Positions 53,222 to 62,891 of a stretch of 64,000 bases of DNA are shown piece by piece (within the stretch, counting starts at the first letter, position 1; each line of letters starts with the position of its first letter). The stretch spans positions 3,286,001 through 3,350,000 of the forward strand of contig NZ_CP012996.1 of the NCBI RefSeq assembly GCF_001412655.1, written 5' to 3'. This stretch comes from Pedobacter sp. PACM 27299. Its GTDB lineage: Bacteria; Bacteroidota; Bacteroidia; Sphingobacteriales; Sphingobacteriaceae. The notes under the pieces are model-generated. The model had not been told where the DNA came from and searched no databases. It saw only the letters and a list, made by a program, of their open reading frames with translations. The position numbers and the translations under genes are program-made.

Positions 53222-54340
53222 TTATTTAAACCATCCCTTACGCCAGAAATATATGACCTGCAGTACTGCAATAGCAGCCATCACGAGCATCGTATATAAG
53301 TAACCATTTGCCTGATAAAGCTCCGGCATGTTCTGAGGCAGTAGTTTACCGCTGATTGGATCAACGTTTGCAAAGTTCATTCCGTAAATTCCGGCAATGA
53401 AAGTTAAAGGAATAAAAATCGAAGAAATGATGGTCAGCACCTTCATGATCTCATTCATCCGATTGCTGATGATCGACAAATACATGTCAATGTTGCTCGC
53501 CGAAATCTCTTTAAGCGATTCTACAATATCTATAATCTGAATGCAATGATCGTAAGCATCACGGATATACATTTTCGTCTGATCAGAAATCAAATGAGAA
53601 TCACTGCGCAGAATATCATTTAATTTATCCCTTTCCGGCCAAGCCACTCTTCTGATATTGATCAGGTTTCTTTTGATCAATTGCGTATCAAACATGACCG
53701 ATTTATCTGGTTTATCAAATAAACGATCTTCAATGTTGTCTAATTCATCACCCCAGGCTCCAAGTATTTCAAAATAAGTATCTATAATGATGTCCATAAG
53801 GGCATACATCAAATAGCTGCTCCCGCCTATCCGGATATTGCCCTTCCCTATTTTTAGTCGGGAACGCACCGGCGCCAGACAGTCCTCGTATTTTTCCTGA
53901 AAAGTAAACAGCGCATTATCCGTCAGCAGAAAAGAGTATTGCTGGTTTTCCAGGTTTTGAGCCTCATCGAATTGCAGCATTCTACTCACCGCAAAAACAT
54001 GATGCTCATACTCTTCCTGTTTTGGCCGTTGATAAGTTCTGGTGATGTCTTCAAGAATTAACTTGTTGACATCGAAATCCCTGCTTAATGTTTCAAACAA
54101 AGCCAAAGAATTAAAGCCTTTAATCTCTACCCAAAATGTATGCGTTTTATCCTGCAACAGGGGTTTTAGCATACTGATGTCATTCAATTCCCTCAGTTCA
54201 TAAATGTCTGCATTATACTTATACAGCTTAATGATGGGTTTTAAAGCATTAGGATCAATATAAACCATCCCCGGACTAGATCCGGCATGAGGCAGCGCTA
54301 AATGCTGGCGTTTCTTTTTGTGCTTTGCTGGTTTAGCCAT
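53222..54340 (-). CDS. corA: Magnesium/cobalt transporter CorA
   Basis: 372 residues. Large N-terminal soluble funnel and two C-terminal helices; the signature YGMNF occurs in 'FIAGIYGMNFANVDP', followed by the second helix and a Lys/Arg-rich tail. Pentameric Mg2+ channel. Two unrelated Mg2+ transporters (CorA and MgtE) sit side by side here. 2 bp after the WbqC gene. Confidence 0.95.
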   Translation of the reverse strand: MAKPAKHKKKRQHLALPHAGSSPGMVYIDPNALKPIIKLYKYNADIYELRELNDISMLKPLLQDKTHTFWVEIKGFNSLALFETLSRDFDVNKLILEDITRTYQRPKQEEYEHHVFAVSRMLQFDEAQNLENQQYSFLLTDNALFTFQEKYEDCLAPVRSRLKIGKGNIRIGGSSYLMYALMDIIIDTYFEILGAWGDELDNIEDRLFDKPDKSVMFDTQLIKRNLINIRRVAWPERDKLNDILRSDSHLISDQTKMYIRDAYDHCIQIIDIVESLKEISASNIDMYLSIISNRMNEIMKVLTIISSIFIPLTFIAGIYGMNFANVDPISGKLLPQNMPELYQANGYLYTMLVMAAIAVLQVIYFWRKGWFK

Positions 54341-54342
54341 TT

Positions 54343-54948
54343 TTAAAAATAGGATTTCGCTTGAGGCCCCTGGTTAAACAACAAGTCCACAATACTTAAG
54401 TTTGGCTTAAATCCTTCTCTGTCGTCAAAGACCTGGAAATAAGGTTTAAATTCTCCCGCTGGTTTTTTAAAGACTGGTCCAGAACGCAAATCAAGCGCTG
54501 CCGGAACATCATCTAAATATTCTTCCGTCAATTCAAATTTCGGTGTAATTTTCAATTGCTTGAACAGCCAATCCATGATTTCCTGATTGTAATCAAAAAG
54601 AGAATCGAATTTTTCGTGGTAAAATCTGGCAAATTCATCCTCGTAATATTCAAAATAAGCGGAATTGCGGTAGCAGCTCTCTAAACTCTTCCAATGCAGG
54701 CGTTGCCAATTGAAATCATTACTAATTTTTACATCCTTCATTTTGGTGTGTAATTTCTTGCCGCGGATCACAGGAACAATTAAATCCAAACTCCCATTAG
54801 GTGAGTAAATTGAAGCTCGATTTCTAAAGGTTTGTTTCGGAAAATGTTCCTCTTTTTCCAGCACAAACTCATTTCCAAAATGTTTCAATTCTTTGAAATA
54901 ACTTACTGGGGGAAGATAAAAAAGGGGGAATATAGCTAAACTTTGCAT
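54343..54948 (-). CDS. WbqC family protein
   Basis: 201 residues. 'FYLPPVSYFKELKHFGNEFV' and 'FPKQTFRNRASIYSPNGSLD' are the WbqC-like signature; also 'NFDFNWQRLHW'-type motif near 75. The family appears in O-antigen and glycan clusters, role unclear. First gene of the Mg2+ transporter operon, 38 bp from the divergent acyltransferase gene. Confidence 0.9.
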   Translation of the reverse strand: MQSLAIFPLFYLPPVSYFKELKHFGNEFVLEKEEHFPKQTFRNRASIYSPNGSLDLIVPVIRGKKLHTKMKDVKISNDFNWQRLHWKSLESCYRNSAYFEYYEDEFARFYHEKFDSLFDYNQEIMDWLFKQLKITPKFELTEEYLDDVPAALDLRSGPVFKKPAGEFKPYFQVFDDREGFKPNLSIVDLLFNQGPQAKSYF

Positions 54949-54986
54949 CTGTTATTTTATGTTTGCACTCTTAATCCGCCAAAATA

Positions 54987-55868
54987 ATGATAAAAAAAAG
55001 CTTTTCTTATATAGGAGTAGTTTTTTTAAACTTTTTATCTCTTCTACCAATGCAGTTGCTATATTTTATTTCAGCAATCTGTTACTATATCCTATATTAT
55101 GTTATAGGATACAGAAAAACGGTAGTGCGTGAAAACTTAGTTAATTCTTTTCCGGAAAAAAGCATTTCAGAAATCATTCGTATAGAAAAAAAGTTCTTTA
55201 AATACTTTGCAGATTTAACTGTTGAAGTGATTAAAATGCGGTCCATTTCTAAAAAGGAAGTACAAAAACGGGTCAAATTCACCAATCTTCATTTGGTAGA
55301 AGCCTATTTTAGCAAAGGAGAAAGCGTGCTGGCCTGTACCGGGCATTATGGCAATTGGGAATGGGGAATGCTGGCATTAGGCGCACAGCTTTCCAAAAAA
55401 GCGTATGTGATCTACAAACCGCTTAACAATACTATTTTTGACGATTGGTTTCTCAAAATGAGAAGTAAGTTCGGTAATGTTGGCGTACCTATGCGACAAA
55501 CTTTACGCAGCCTTGCGAGCACCAGAAACGAAGCCACTATGTTCTGCTTTGCAAGTGATCAAAGTCCGGTTCGAGGAGAAGCACATTATTGGTTAAATTT
55601 CCTGCATCAGGATACCGCTGCTTTGTTAGGCCTGGAAAAAATAGCATTACAAACAAATAGACCCATCTTTTACTTTAAATTGAAATACCTTAAAAGAGGT
55701 TATTATGAAGTAGATTGCGTACCCATTTGTCCAATACCAAAAGAGACAAAAGAACACGAAATTACCGATACACATTTCAGTTTTCTGGAACAAATTATTA
55801 ACGAAGAACCTTCATATTGGCTTTGGAGCCATAGGCGATGGAAAACAAAACGAGAATACGCATCATGA
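54987..55868 (+). CDS. Lysophospholipid (lipid A-type) acyltransferase, LpxL/HtrB-like
   Basis: 293 residues. N-terminal membrane anchor, then the HX4E active site 'TGHYGNWEWGMLALG' with His120 and Glu125, and 'VYKPLNNTIFDDWF', a family segment. It transfers an acyl chain to lipid A precursors or related lipids at the inner membrane. Overlaps the glycosyltransferase ATG by 4 bp (ATGA), so the two form a coupled pair. Confidence 0.94.
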   Translation: MIKKSFSYIGVVFLNFLSLLPMQLLYFISAICYYILYYVIGYRKTVVRENLVNSFPEKSISEIIRIEKKFFKYFADLTVEVIKMRSISKKEVQKRVKFTNLHLVEAYFSKGESVLACTGHYGNWEWGMLALGAQLSKKAYVIYKPLNNTIFDDWFLKMRSKFGNVGVPMRQTLRSLASTRNEATMFCFASDQSPVRGEAHYWLNFLHQDTAALLGLEKIALQTNRPIFYFKLKYLKRGYYEVDCVPICPIPKETKEHEITDTHFSFLEQIINEEPSYWLWSHRRWKTKREYAS

Positions 55869-56884
55869 CAGCAGCAAGTGTAGCAGTAGTAATTTTAAAT
55901 TGGAACGGAAAAACACTTCTGGAAAAATTTTTACCGGGTGTAATGCGCTCTTCCTATCCCAATTTACAGATTATAGTGGGCGACAATGCTTCTACGGATG
56001 ATTCTGTTGCATTCCTGCGTAAACATTACCCGGAGATTCGTTTAATTGAAAATGATGGCAATTACGGCTTTGCAGAGGGCTATCGCAGATTATTGGATCA
56101 GGTTGACGCAGAATATTATGTGTTACTAAATTCTGATGTCGAGGTTCCTGAAAATTGGATTCATCCAGTGATCGACCTGATGGAAACAGATGATAAAATT
56201 GCGGCTGCACAACCAAAGATCAAATGGCAACAAGACAAGACGAAATTTGAATATGCCGGTGCCGCAGGTGGATACCTGGATTTACACTGTTTTCCATTCT
56301 GCAGAGGGCGCTTGTTTGATACAGTTGAGGATGATCATGGTCAATACAATGATGCAAAAGAGATTTTCTGGGCAAGTGGTGCTGCATTATTCATTAGAAG
56401 TAAATGCTGGAAAGAATCTGGTGGTTTAGACGCCGACTTCTTCGCACACATGGAAGAAATCGATCTTTGCTGGCGCTTAAAAAATATGGGATACAAAATT
56501 ATGTATTGCCCGGATGCCGAAATATACCATGTTGGCGGAGGTACATTAAATGCCAATAATCCTTATAAAACCTATCTGAATTTTAGAAATAACCTGATCA
56601 TCATGCAGAAAAACCTGCCTTTATCAGATGCTTATTTCAGGATCTTCATTCGCTTTTTTATAGATTTCGTAGCGCTGGTTCACTTCCTGGCACAAGGCAA
56701 ATTAGATTTTGCAATGGCAGTCAGCAAGGCACATTTTCATTTCTTCCAGATGATATTTTCCAATGGAAAGAAAAGAACAAAACAGCAGATTGCTTACCAT
56801 AAACATACCGGGCATTATTCTTCCAGCATTGTGTATGCTTATTTTATCAAAAAAATCAGGTTCTTTAGCGGATTAGGTATTTAA
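55865..56884 (+). CDS. Glycosyltransferase family 2
   Basis: 339 residues from ATG 55865, which makes the ATGA overlap with the acyltransferase; an in-frame ATG at 55838 would overlap by 31 bp. GT-A fold: 'VVILNWNGKTLLEKFL', 'VGDNASTDDSVAFL', 'LLNSDVEVPE' (DxD-like), and 'GGLDADFFAHMEEIDLCWRL' near the acceptor site. Likely adds a sugar to a lipid-linked or cell-surface glycan. Terminator downstream. Confidence 0.94.
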   Translation: MTAASVAVVILNWNGKTLLEKFLPGVMRSSYPNLQIIVGDNASTDDSVAFLRKHYPEIRLIENDGNYGFAEGYRRLLDQVDAEYYVLLNSDVEVPENWIHPVIDLMETDDKIAAAQPKIKWQQDKTKFEYAGAAGGYLDLHCFPFCRGRLFDTVEDDHGQYNDAKEIFWASGAALFIRSKCWKESGGLDADFFAHMEEIDLCWRLKNMGYKIMYCPDAEIYHVGGGTLNANNPYKTYLNFRNNLIIMQKNLPLSDAYFRIFIRFFIDFVALVHFLAQGKLDFAMAVSKAHFHFFQMIFSNGKKRTKQQIAYHKHTGHYSSSIVYAYFIKKIRFFSGLGI

Positions 56885-56963
56885 ATCTAAAATTAGCATA
56901 GATTTTATGAAGTTGATCCTGCGAAGATCCGATGTAGTTGCGAAAGCTTCAGTTGGCCTTTAG

Positions 56964-57015
56964 AAATTCCCTTCCAAACCTATGATCATACATAGAATTC
57001 AGTAAGGGAATTTTT
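56964..57015. terminator. Terminator between GT2 and M28 peptidase
   Basis: AAATTCCCTT ... AAGGGAATTT with a 30-base loop and T-run; convergent gene ends. Confidence 0.7.
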
Positions 57016-57039
57016 AAAGCTTATGATAAACTTCAAGAA

Positions 57040-57999
57040 TTATTTCTTTTCAGGGACAAAGATAATTGGTCCGGGTCTGTTGGCAACTGTCGTTAAAGCC
57101 TTATAAATATAATCACAAACCAGTTTCTCTCCTGCTACATTAATCAGCCTTCTGTCGTCTTCTGGAGTATGGTATTGAGGATGACCGCCGGTATGAAAAC
57201 CTAATACTGGGATGTCTTTCTTGTAAAATGATACATGATCAGAACCGCCTACATCGTAATGGTTTACAAATGGACGTACACCGATCTCCGGTCCGAGTTT
57301 CGTTAACAGCTCCACGCCCCCATCAAATGTAGCTGCACCACCCATGTATAGGTGTTTTTCTGCATTCATCCTACCCACCATGTCCATATTGATCATCAGC
57401 TTAATCTGCGACAAAGGTACCAATGGATGTTCTGTGAAGTATTTAGAGCCTAGTAAACCTTGTTCTTCTGCACCAAAAGCAATCACCATCACACTACGTT
57501 TCAATGTAGCTTTATTGGCAGCCAGCTTTTCTGCGATTTCCAGCAGCGCGGCAGTACCACTCGCATTGTCATCAGCGCCTAAATGAATGCCTACTGTATC
57601 TGGTTTTTTGGAAGACGCCCCTCCCATTCCAAGGTGGTCATAATGCGCACCAATCACAATAAATTCATGCTTTAAAACAGGGTCTGAACCTTCAATGTAA
57701 CCGATTATATTCTGAGTTTTCACATAAGGCGTATCCTGTACCCCTTTTTTTACTCTCATTTTTGCAGTAAATTCCTGGATATAACTCCCATTATAAGCCG
57801 CAATTCCTGATTTCTTGAACTGCTTCACCAAATAACGCACTGTCTTTTTGTTTTCTGCAGTTCCAGGAAAACGTCCTTTCATTTGCGGTGATGCTAAGGT
57901 CCAGATGTGGTCCTTAATTTCCTTTTCAGTAATATCTGCCTGCGCGAATGCAGATGCGCTGATCGCAACGCATACTGCTGATAATAAAATCTTTCTCAT
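57040..57999 (-). CDS. Secreted M28 family zinc peptidase
   Basis: 319 residues. Signal peptide (1-19, 'SASAFAQ'). Zinc ligands: 'GAHYDHLGM', 'GADDNASGTAALLEIA', 'GAEEQGLLGSKYF', 'NMDMVGRMN' and 'HTGGHPQYHTPEDD'. Co-catalytic di-zinc aminopeptidase fold; cleaves N-terminal residues from peptides in the periplasm or outside. Operon with aroQ (9-bp gap), which has no obvious functional link. Confidence 0.94.
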   Translation of the reverse strand: MRKILLSAVCVAISASAFAQADITEKEIKDHIWTLASPQMKGRFPGTAENKKTVRYLVKQFKKSGIAAYNGSYIQEFTAKMRVKKGVQDTPYVKTQNIIGYIEGSDPVLKHEFIVIGAHYDHLGMGGASSKKPDTVGIHLGADDNASGTAALLEIAEKLAANKATLKRSVMVIAFGAEEQGLLGSKYFTEHPLVPLSQIKLMINMDMVGRMNAEKHLYMGGAATFDGGVELLTKLGPEIGVRPFVNHYDVGGSDHVSFYKKDIPVLGFHTGGHPQYHTPEDDRRLINVAGEKLVCDYIYKALTTVANRPGPIIFVPEKK

Positions 58000-58008
58000 T
58001 TGCTGATT

Positions 58009-58428
58009 TTAGCTTTTCAAAAGACTTTCTATTGCTAAACGGTAACCATCCAGGCCAAATCCTGTCAGCACACCTTTACAGTTTTTTCCGGTTAATGAAA
58101 CATGCCTATATTCCTCCCTGGCGTAAATATTAGATACATGAACCTCTATTACAGGTGTATTTATAGCGGCAATCGCATCTGCTAATGCCACAGAAGTATG
58201 TGTATATCCTCCTGCGTTGATCACAATACCATCATATTCAAAACCAACTTCATGCAATTTATTGATCAGCTCGCCCTCTACATTACTCTGATAGTAATCG
58301 ATTTGGAGGATGCTGTACATGGTTCTCAATTGTGCTATATATTCATCAAAACCTAAATTTCCATAGATTCCTGGTTCGCGAACGCCTAAAAGGTTTAAAT
58401 TTGGGCCGTTAATAATTTGTATCTTCAT
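58009..58428 (-). CDS. aroQ: Type II 3-dehydroquinate dehydratase
   Basis: 139 residues. 'NGPNLNLLGVREPGIYG' with catalytic Tyr, 'INAGGYTHTSVALADAI', and 'VIEVHVSNIYAREEYRHVSL' with catalytic His. Dodecameric enzyme of the shikimate pathway, step 3. Divergent from xerD over a 44-bp gap. Confidence 0.96.
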   Translation of the reverse strand: MKIQIINGPNLNLLGVREPGIYGNLGFDEYIAQLRTMYSILQIDYYQSNVEGELINKLHEVGFEYDGIVINAGGYTHTSVALADAIAAINTPVIEVHVSNIYAREEYRHVSLTGKNCKGVLTGFGLDGYRLAIESLLKS

Positions 58429-58472
58429 TAGCTCAAACTTAAAGCTAAAAACTTACAGTAGAAAATTTTTGT

Positions 58473-59372
58473 GTGATTAATAACCCTTATATACCGGCTT
58501 TTAAAGCCTATTTGAAACTGGAGCGCTCGCTTTCAGGAAACTCCATCGCGGCCTATATCAATGATGTTCAGAAACTATCCCAGTATTTTGAATCCCTGGA
58601 TCAGCGCCCTTCAGTGAAAGAAATTACCAGTGCTGATTTAAAAAGATTCATCAGCTGGATCAATGAGCTGGGGATGTTACCAAGCACTCAAGCGAGAGTG
58701 ATCTCGGGGCTGAAATCGTTTTTCAGCTTCCTGATTTTGGAGCAAATTATTGTAGAAGATCCTTCAGCTTTGTTGGAAACTCCAAGATTAGGCAAAAAAC
58801 TACCTGATGTTTTGAATATTGAAGAAATCAACGGACTAATTGAGGCTATTGATGCTTCAAAACCGGAAGGCATGAGAAACAAGGCGATTATTGAGCTTTT
58901 GTATGGCTGTGGGCTGAGGGTTTCAGAACTCACTAACATCAGAATATCCAATATTTTTGCCGACAGCGAATTTGTAAAGATCGTTGGAAAAGGAAATAAA
59001 GAAAGGATTATCCCAATTGGGGCTACCGCATTAAAATATATAAAGATTTACCTGGACTCCAGCCGTGTTCATATTCCTGTCAAAAAAGGCTATGAAGATT
59101 ATATCTTCTTAAACCGAAGAGGAACAGGTTTATCCAGAATATCAGTGTTTACCATCATCAAAGATCTGGCTATAGCCTCAGGCTTAAAGAAAAGCATTAG
59201 CCCCCATACCTTCCGCCATTCTTTTGCTACTCATCTCATTGAAGGTGGTGCAGACCTGCGTGCGGTTCAAGAAATGCTGGGGCATTCCAGCATTACCACC
59301 ACTGAAATTTATACGCATCTCGATAGAGATTATTTAAGGGGCGTCATTACCGGTTTTCATCCCAGAAGTTAA
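58473..59372 (+). CDS. xerD: Site-specific tyrosine recombinase XerD
   Basis: 299 residues, GTG start (no better ATG). N-terminal SAM-like domain and catalytic domain with Arg149 ('YGCGLRVSELT'), Lys173, His245/Arg248 ('PHTFRHSFATHL'), His271 ('MLGHSSITTTEIY') and nucleophile Tyr280. Unlike the element integrase, all catalytic residues are canonical. With XerC, it resolves chromosome dimers at dif. Confidence 0.95.
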   Translation: MINNPYIPAFKAYLKLERSLSGNSIAAYINDVQKLSQYFESLDQRPSVKEITSADLKRFISWINELGMLPSTQARVISGLKSFFSFLILEQIIVEDPSALLETPRLGKKLPDVLNIEEINGLIEAIDASKPEGMRNKAIIELLYGCGLRVSELTNIRISNIFADSEFVKIVGKGNKERIIPIGATALKYIKIYLDSSRVHIPVKKGYEDYIFLNRRGTGLSRISVFTIIKDLAIASGLKKSISPHTFRHSFATHLIEGGADLRAVQEMLGHSSITTTEIYTHLDRDYLRGVITGFHPRS

Positions 59373-59391
59373 ACGGTTTGCGGTGGATCAG

Positions 59392-60243
59392 CTAATGAAC
59401 AACTGGGCCTCTTGTCGCAAGTATCATCCTTGGCTTTCCTTGCATATCTTTCCTTAATTCAATGAATTCAAAATCTTTACCCTTTAACATCTCCACAGTT
59501 TCTTCTGATAAGTATTCATTGATTTCAAAGAATAGCTTCCCTTTTTCCTTTAGATGCGAAACCGCAAAATCAGCAATCGCTTCATAAAATAACAAAGGTC
59601 TTTCATCCGGAACAAACAATGCCAGATGAGGTTCATGCGCCAATACATTTTGATGCATTTCGGCCATTTCTTTCCCGGTGATATAAGGAGGATTGCTCAC
59701 GATGATATCGAATTGATGATCAATATCAAAACTTAAAATATCTGCATGGATAAAGTGAACAGGACTTTCCAAAAGTAAAGCATTTTCCGAAGCCAGTTTC
59801 AAGGCGTCCTCAGATATATCTACCGCAGTTACGTCTAAAGCTTTGCCATGTTTCTTCAGGCTGATCGCAATACAGCCGCTTCCCGTGCCAAAATCTATTA
59901 CCGATTTATTCAGCAGGCTATCCTCTAAAATCCAGTCGACCAATTCTTCAGTTTCAGGTCTAGGAATTAATACCGCTTCATTCACTTTAAAAAAAGCCCC
60001 ATAAAAATAGGCTTCTCCTAACAAGTATTGAATAGGCTGATGTGCTTTTAGCCCAGCAGCAACAGCAAAAAACTGCTCCTGCTCTTCGTTGCTCAGTTCT
60101 TTGTCATAATTCATCATCAACTTGCTCCTGCTGAGCTTTAACAAATGTTCAACGGCGACAGAGAAAATAGACTTAACTTCCTCTTCCTCATAAACATCTT
60201 TCAATTCTGTCTTAAAATGCGCTAATAACTGGCTTAAATTCAT
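59392..60243 (-). CDS. prmC: Peptide chain release factor N5-glutamine methyltransferase
   Basis: 283 residues from ATG 60243; a TTG 9 bp upstream is less likely. N-terminal helical domain, then SAM motif 'VIDFGTGSGCIAISLKK' and the catalytic 'IVSNPPYITGKEM'. It methylates the GGQ glutamine of RF1/RF2. Divergent from ribD across a 48-bp gap, convergent with xerD. Confidence 0.95.
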   Translation of the reverse strand: MNLSQLLAHFKTELKDVYEEEEVKSIFSVAVEHLLKLSRSKLMMNYDKELSNEEQEQFFAVAAGLKAHQPIQYLLGEAYFYGAFFKVNEAVLIPRPETEELVDWILEDSLLNKSVIDFGTGSGCIAISLKKHGKALDVTAVDISEDALKLASENALLLESPVHFIHADILSFDIDHQFDIIVSNPPYITGKEMAEMHQNVLAHEPHLALFVPDERPLLFYEAIADFAVSHLKEKGKLFFEINEYLSEETVEMLKGKDFEFIELRKDMQGKPRMILATRGPVVH

Positions 60244-60291
60244 GCCCTGCAAAAGTAATTAAATCGAACAATATACCTTACTTTTGCCTCA

Positions 60292-61350
60292 ATGGCCGAC
60301 GAATTATATATTAAAAGATGTTTGGAGCTCGCTATTCTTGGCGCTGGAAACGTAAGTCCGAATCCAATGGTAGGTTGTGTGATCGTTACTGATGGAATCA
60401 TTATTGGAGAAGGGTATCATCAGAAAATCGGCGAAGCCCATGCTGAAGTAAATGCCATAAATGCTGTATTTGCCAAATACGGAGAAACAGAAGGCGCATT
60501 ATTGCTAAAAGAAGCAACTGCTTATGTTAGTCTGGAGCCTTGTGCGCATTTTGGAAAAACACCTCCATGTGCAGACCTCCTGATCAGACATGAGGTTAAA
60601 AGAGTCGTTATTGGCAATAAAGATCCCTTCGATGCGGTAGATGGAAAAGGGATCACAAAATTGAAAAATGCAGGAATAGCTGTAGTTTCTGGTATCCTCG
60701 ATAAAGAATGTGCGCATTTAAACCGTCGTTTTTTTACCAGGATTCGTCAGCAGAGGCCATATATTATCTTAAAATGGGCAAGTACTGCCAACGGCTATTT
60801 TGCACCAATCGATGAGCGTCAAAAATGGATATCCGGCCCGCTGGCTAAACGTCTCGTGCATAAATGGAGAACAGAAGAAGATGCTGTCATTGTAGGTAAA
60901 AGAACGGCAATGGTCGACAACCCACAGCTGAACTCCCGGGAATGGCCAGGTAGAAATCCTATAAGAATCATCATAGATAGAAATCTGGATATCCCACCTA
61001 CACATCATGTTTACAATGACGATGCTAAAACCATAATATTCAACGAAATAAAGACAGATATAGTTGAAAATATACACTTCATCCAAATGGAGGATATGTC
61101 TTTTTATCTCCCGCAAAAAATTGCTTTTCAATTGTACTTAATGGATATACAATCCGTTATTATAGACGGTGGCGCACAGCTGTTGAACCAATTTATTGAA
61201 GCTGGATTATGGGACGAAGCCCGTGTATTTACTTCAAAAAACTCCTGGACAGATGGGATCTCCGCACCAAAAATTAATAAAATTATTACTGCTCAACATC
61301 GCATTGGAAATGATCATCTCAGCATTTATACAAATCACCAGGAAGTATGA
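60292..61350 (+). CDS. ribD: Bifunctional diaminohydroxyphosphoribosylaminopyrimidine deaminase/reductase
   Basis: 352 residues. Deaminase domain: 'GNVSPNPMVGCVIV', zinc ligands in 'GEAHAEVNAI' and 'EPCAHFGKTPPCADLL'. Reductase domain: 'YIILKWASTANGYFAP' and 'WRTEEDAVIVGKRTAMVDNP'. Steps 2 and 3 of riboflavin synthesis. Overlaps the downstream EamA gene by 4 bp (ATGA). No FMN riboswitch visible. Confidence 0.96.
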   Translation: MADELYIKRCLELAILGAGNVSPNPMVGCVIVTDGIIIGEGYHQKIGEAHAEVNAINAVFAKYGETEGALLLKEATAYVSLEPCAHFGKTPPCADLLIRHEVKRVVIGNKDPFDAVDGKGITKLKNAGIAVVSGILDKECAHLNRRFFTRIRQQRPYIILKWASTANGYFAPIDERQKWISGPLAKRLVHKWRTEEDAVIVGKRTAMVDNPQLNSREWPGRNPIRIIIDRNLDIPPTHHVYNDDAKTIIFNEIKTDIVENIHFIQMEDMSFYLPQKIAFQLYLMDIQSVIIDGGAQLLNQFIEAGLWDEARVFTSKNSWTDGISAPKINKIITAQHRIGNDHLSIYTNHQEV

Positions 61351-62213
61351 TCTATTTAATCATTAGCATTTTTTGCAGCGTTACCGTAGCCGTTTTATTA
61401 AAAATGGCACGCCGGTACAAAATCAATATTTTACAAGCCATTACCTGGAACTACCTGTTTGCGATTGCCCTGAGTATGTTCTTTTTCAAGCCTTCAATCA
61501 CATCGTTGACAACGGCAAAAATATCACCTGTATATTTGGGGCTTGGTGTATTACTGCCTGTGGTGTTTTGGTTTCTTGGTGCATCCATTAGAAGTATTGG
61601 TATCGCAAAGACAGACATTGCGCAAAGATTATCTTTGTTTATTTCTATTCTGGCAGCCTACTTCCTATTTGGAGATCAGTTTAACACCTTAAAAGTCTGC
61701 GGATTATTTTTCGGCTTTGCGGCGATTATTTTCACACTTTACCGTAAATCCAATGCGCCTGCCTCTGGTGGCAGCTGGATGTATCCCCTCCTGGTTTTCC
61801 TAGGTTTTGGCTTTATTGACATCTTATTTAAGCAGATCGCCCAGATTAAAGACCTTGCCTATACCAGTTCCTTAATCCTGACTTTTGCAATTGCTTTCAT
61901 TTTGTCTCTCCTAGGGATCATTTACCTCTCTGTATTTAAAAAGCAAAAACTAGAACTGGTGAATTTCGCCTGCGGAGCCATATTAGGACTTTTCAATTTC
62001 GGAAATATCCTTTTTTACCTGAAAGCACACCGGGCAATGGCCGAAAACCCATCTACAGTATTTGCGGCAATGAACATTGGGGTTATTATTCTAGGTACGC
62101 TGGTTGGCATATTCCTATTTAAAGAAAAGCTGAACAAGCTAAATTATGTAGGACTGGCGTTGGCTTTAATCGCGATCATCTTCATTACCTTATCACAGTT
62201 TCATGCTATTTGA
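61347..62213 (+). CDS. EamA/DMT family transporter
   Basis: 288 residues, ten predicted membrane helices in two EamA halves. 'AITWNYLFAIALSMFFF' and 'STVFAAMNIGVIILGTLVGI' with 'FKEKLNKLNYVGLALALIAI' are typical. Substrate unknown (drug or metabolite exporter). Coupled to ribD and overlaps the YigZ gene by 11 bp. Confidence 0.93.
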   Translation: MIYLIISIFCSVTVAVLLKMARRYKINILQAITWNYLFAIALSMFFFKPSITSLTTAKISPVYLGLGVLLPVVFWFLGASIRSIGIAKTDIAQRLSLFISILAAYFLFGDQFNTLKVCGLFFGFAAIIFTLYRKSNAPASGGSWMYPLLVFLGFGFIDILFKQIAQIKDLAYTSSLILTFAIAFILSLLGIIYLSVFKKQKLELVNFACGAILGLFNFGNILFYLKAHRAMAENPSTVFAAMNIGVIILGTLVGIFLFKEKLNKLNYVGLALALIAIIFITLSQFHAI

Positions 62214-62817
62214 CGATACTTATAAAACCATAACTGCTCCTGCTGAAGGGCTATTTAAAGACCGTGGCAGTAAATTTATTGCCTTTGCTTATCCAATCAG
62301 GTCTGAAGAAGAAGTAAAACCGATATTGGCGCAATTGCGTTCAGAACATGGAAAAGCAAGACATTTTTGCTGGGCGTTGCGCTTAAGTCCTGATCGTGCC
62401 GTTTTCAGAATCCAGGATGATGGAGAACCATCTGGAACTGCAGGAAGACCCATCCTGAACGCGCTGCTTTCTGCCGATATCACCAATATTCTGATCGTGG
62501 TAGTACGTTATTTCGGAGGAACATTATTGGGCGTCCCAGGCTTAATCAATGCCTATAAATCAGCAGCAATTGAAGCGATTCAGGCCGCAGAAATCGTAGA
62601 GAAAACGGTAAACGATGTTTATGAGCTGACTTTCGATTACCTAAGTATGAACGATGTGATGCGCTTATTTAAAGAGGAACAGCTGCAAATTCTTTCGCAG
62701 GAGTTCGATAATTCCTGCAGCATTAAATTTGAAGTCAGAAAGGCACAGCTCAATCAGGTTTTAGGAAAAATCGAAAAGATTGATGGGGTAAAGCTCAGCT
62801 ACCTCCATACCGTTTAA
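62203..62817 (+). CDS. YigZ/IMPACT family protein
   Basis: 204 residues. 'GLFKDRGSKFIAFAYPIRSE' and 'FRIQDDGEPSGTAGRPIL', then 'VVRYFGGTLLGVPGLINAYK', the conserved IMPACT N-domain, and a C-terminal DUF1949-like part. Bacterial members are thought to act in translation or in protein turnover; not established. Last gene of the ribD run. Confidence 0.93.
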   Translation: MLFDDTYKTITAPAEGLFKDRGSKFIAFAYPIRSEEEVKPILAQLRSEHGKARHFCWALRLSPDRAVFRIQDDGEPSGTAGRPILNALLSADITNILIVVVRYFGGTLLGVPGLINAYKSAAIEAIQAAEIVEKTVNDVYELTFDYLSMNDVMRLFKEEQLQILSQEFDNSCSIKFEVRKAQLNQVLGKIEKIDGVKLSYLHTV

Positions 62818-62891
62818 TCTGTGTGATTTTAATTGCGACCAGATGGCTTGCCTATCTATACTTCGGTGTAATTGGTTTTTAAATAACTGAA

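Noticed and set aside
60243..60292. FMN riboswitch upstream of ribD
   Set aside because: The gap is only about 48 bp and has no RFN-like sequence.
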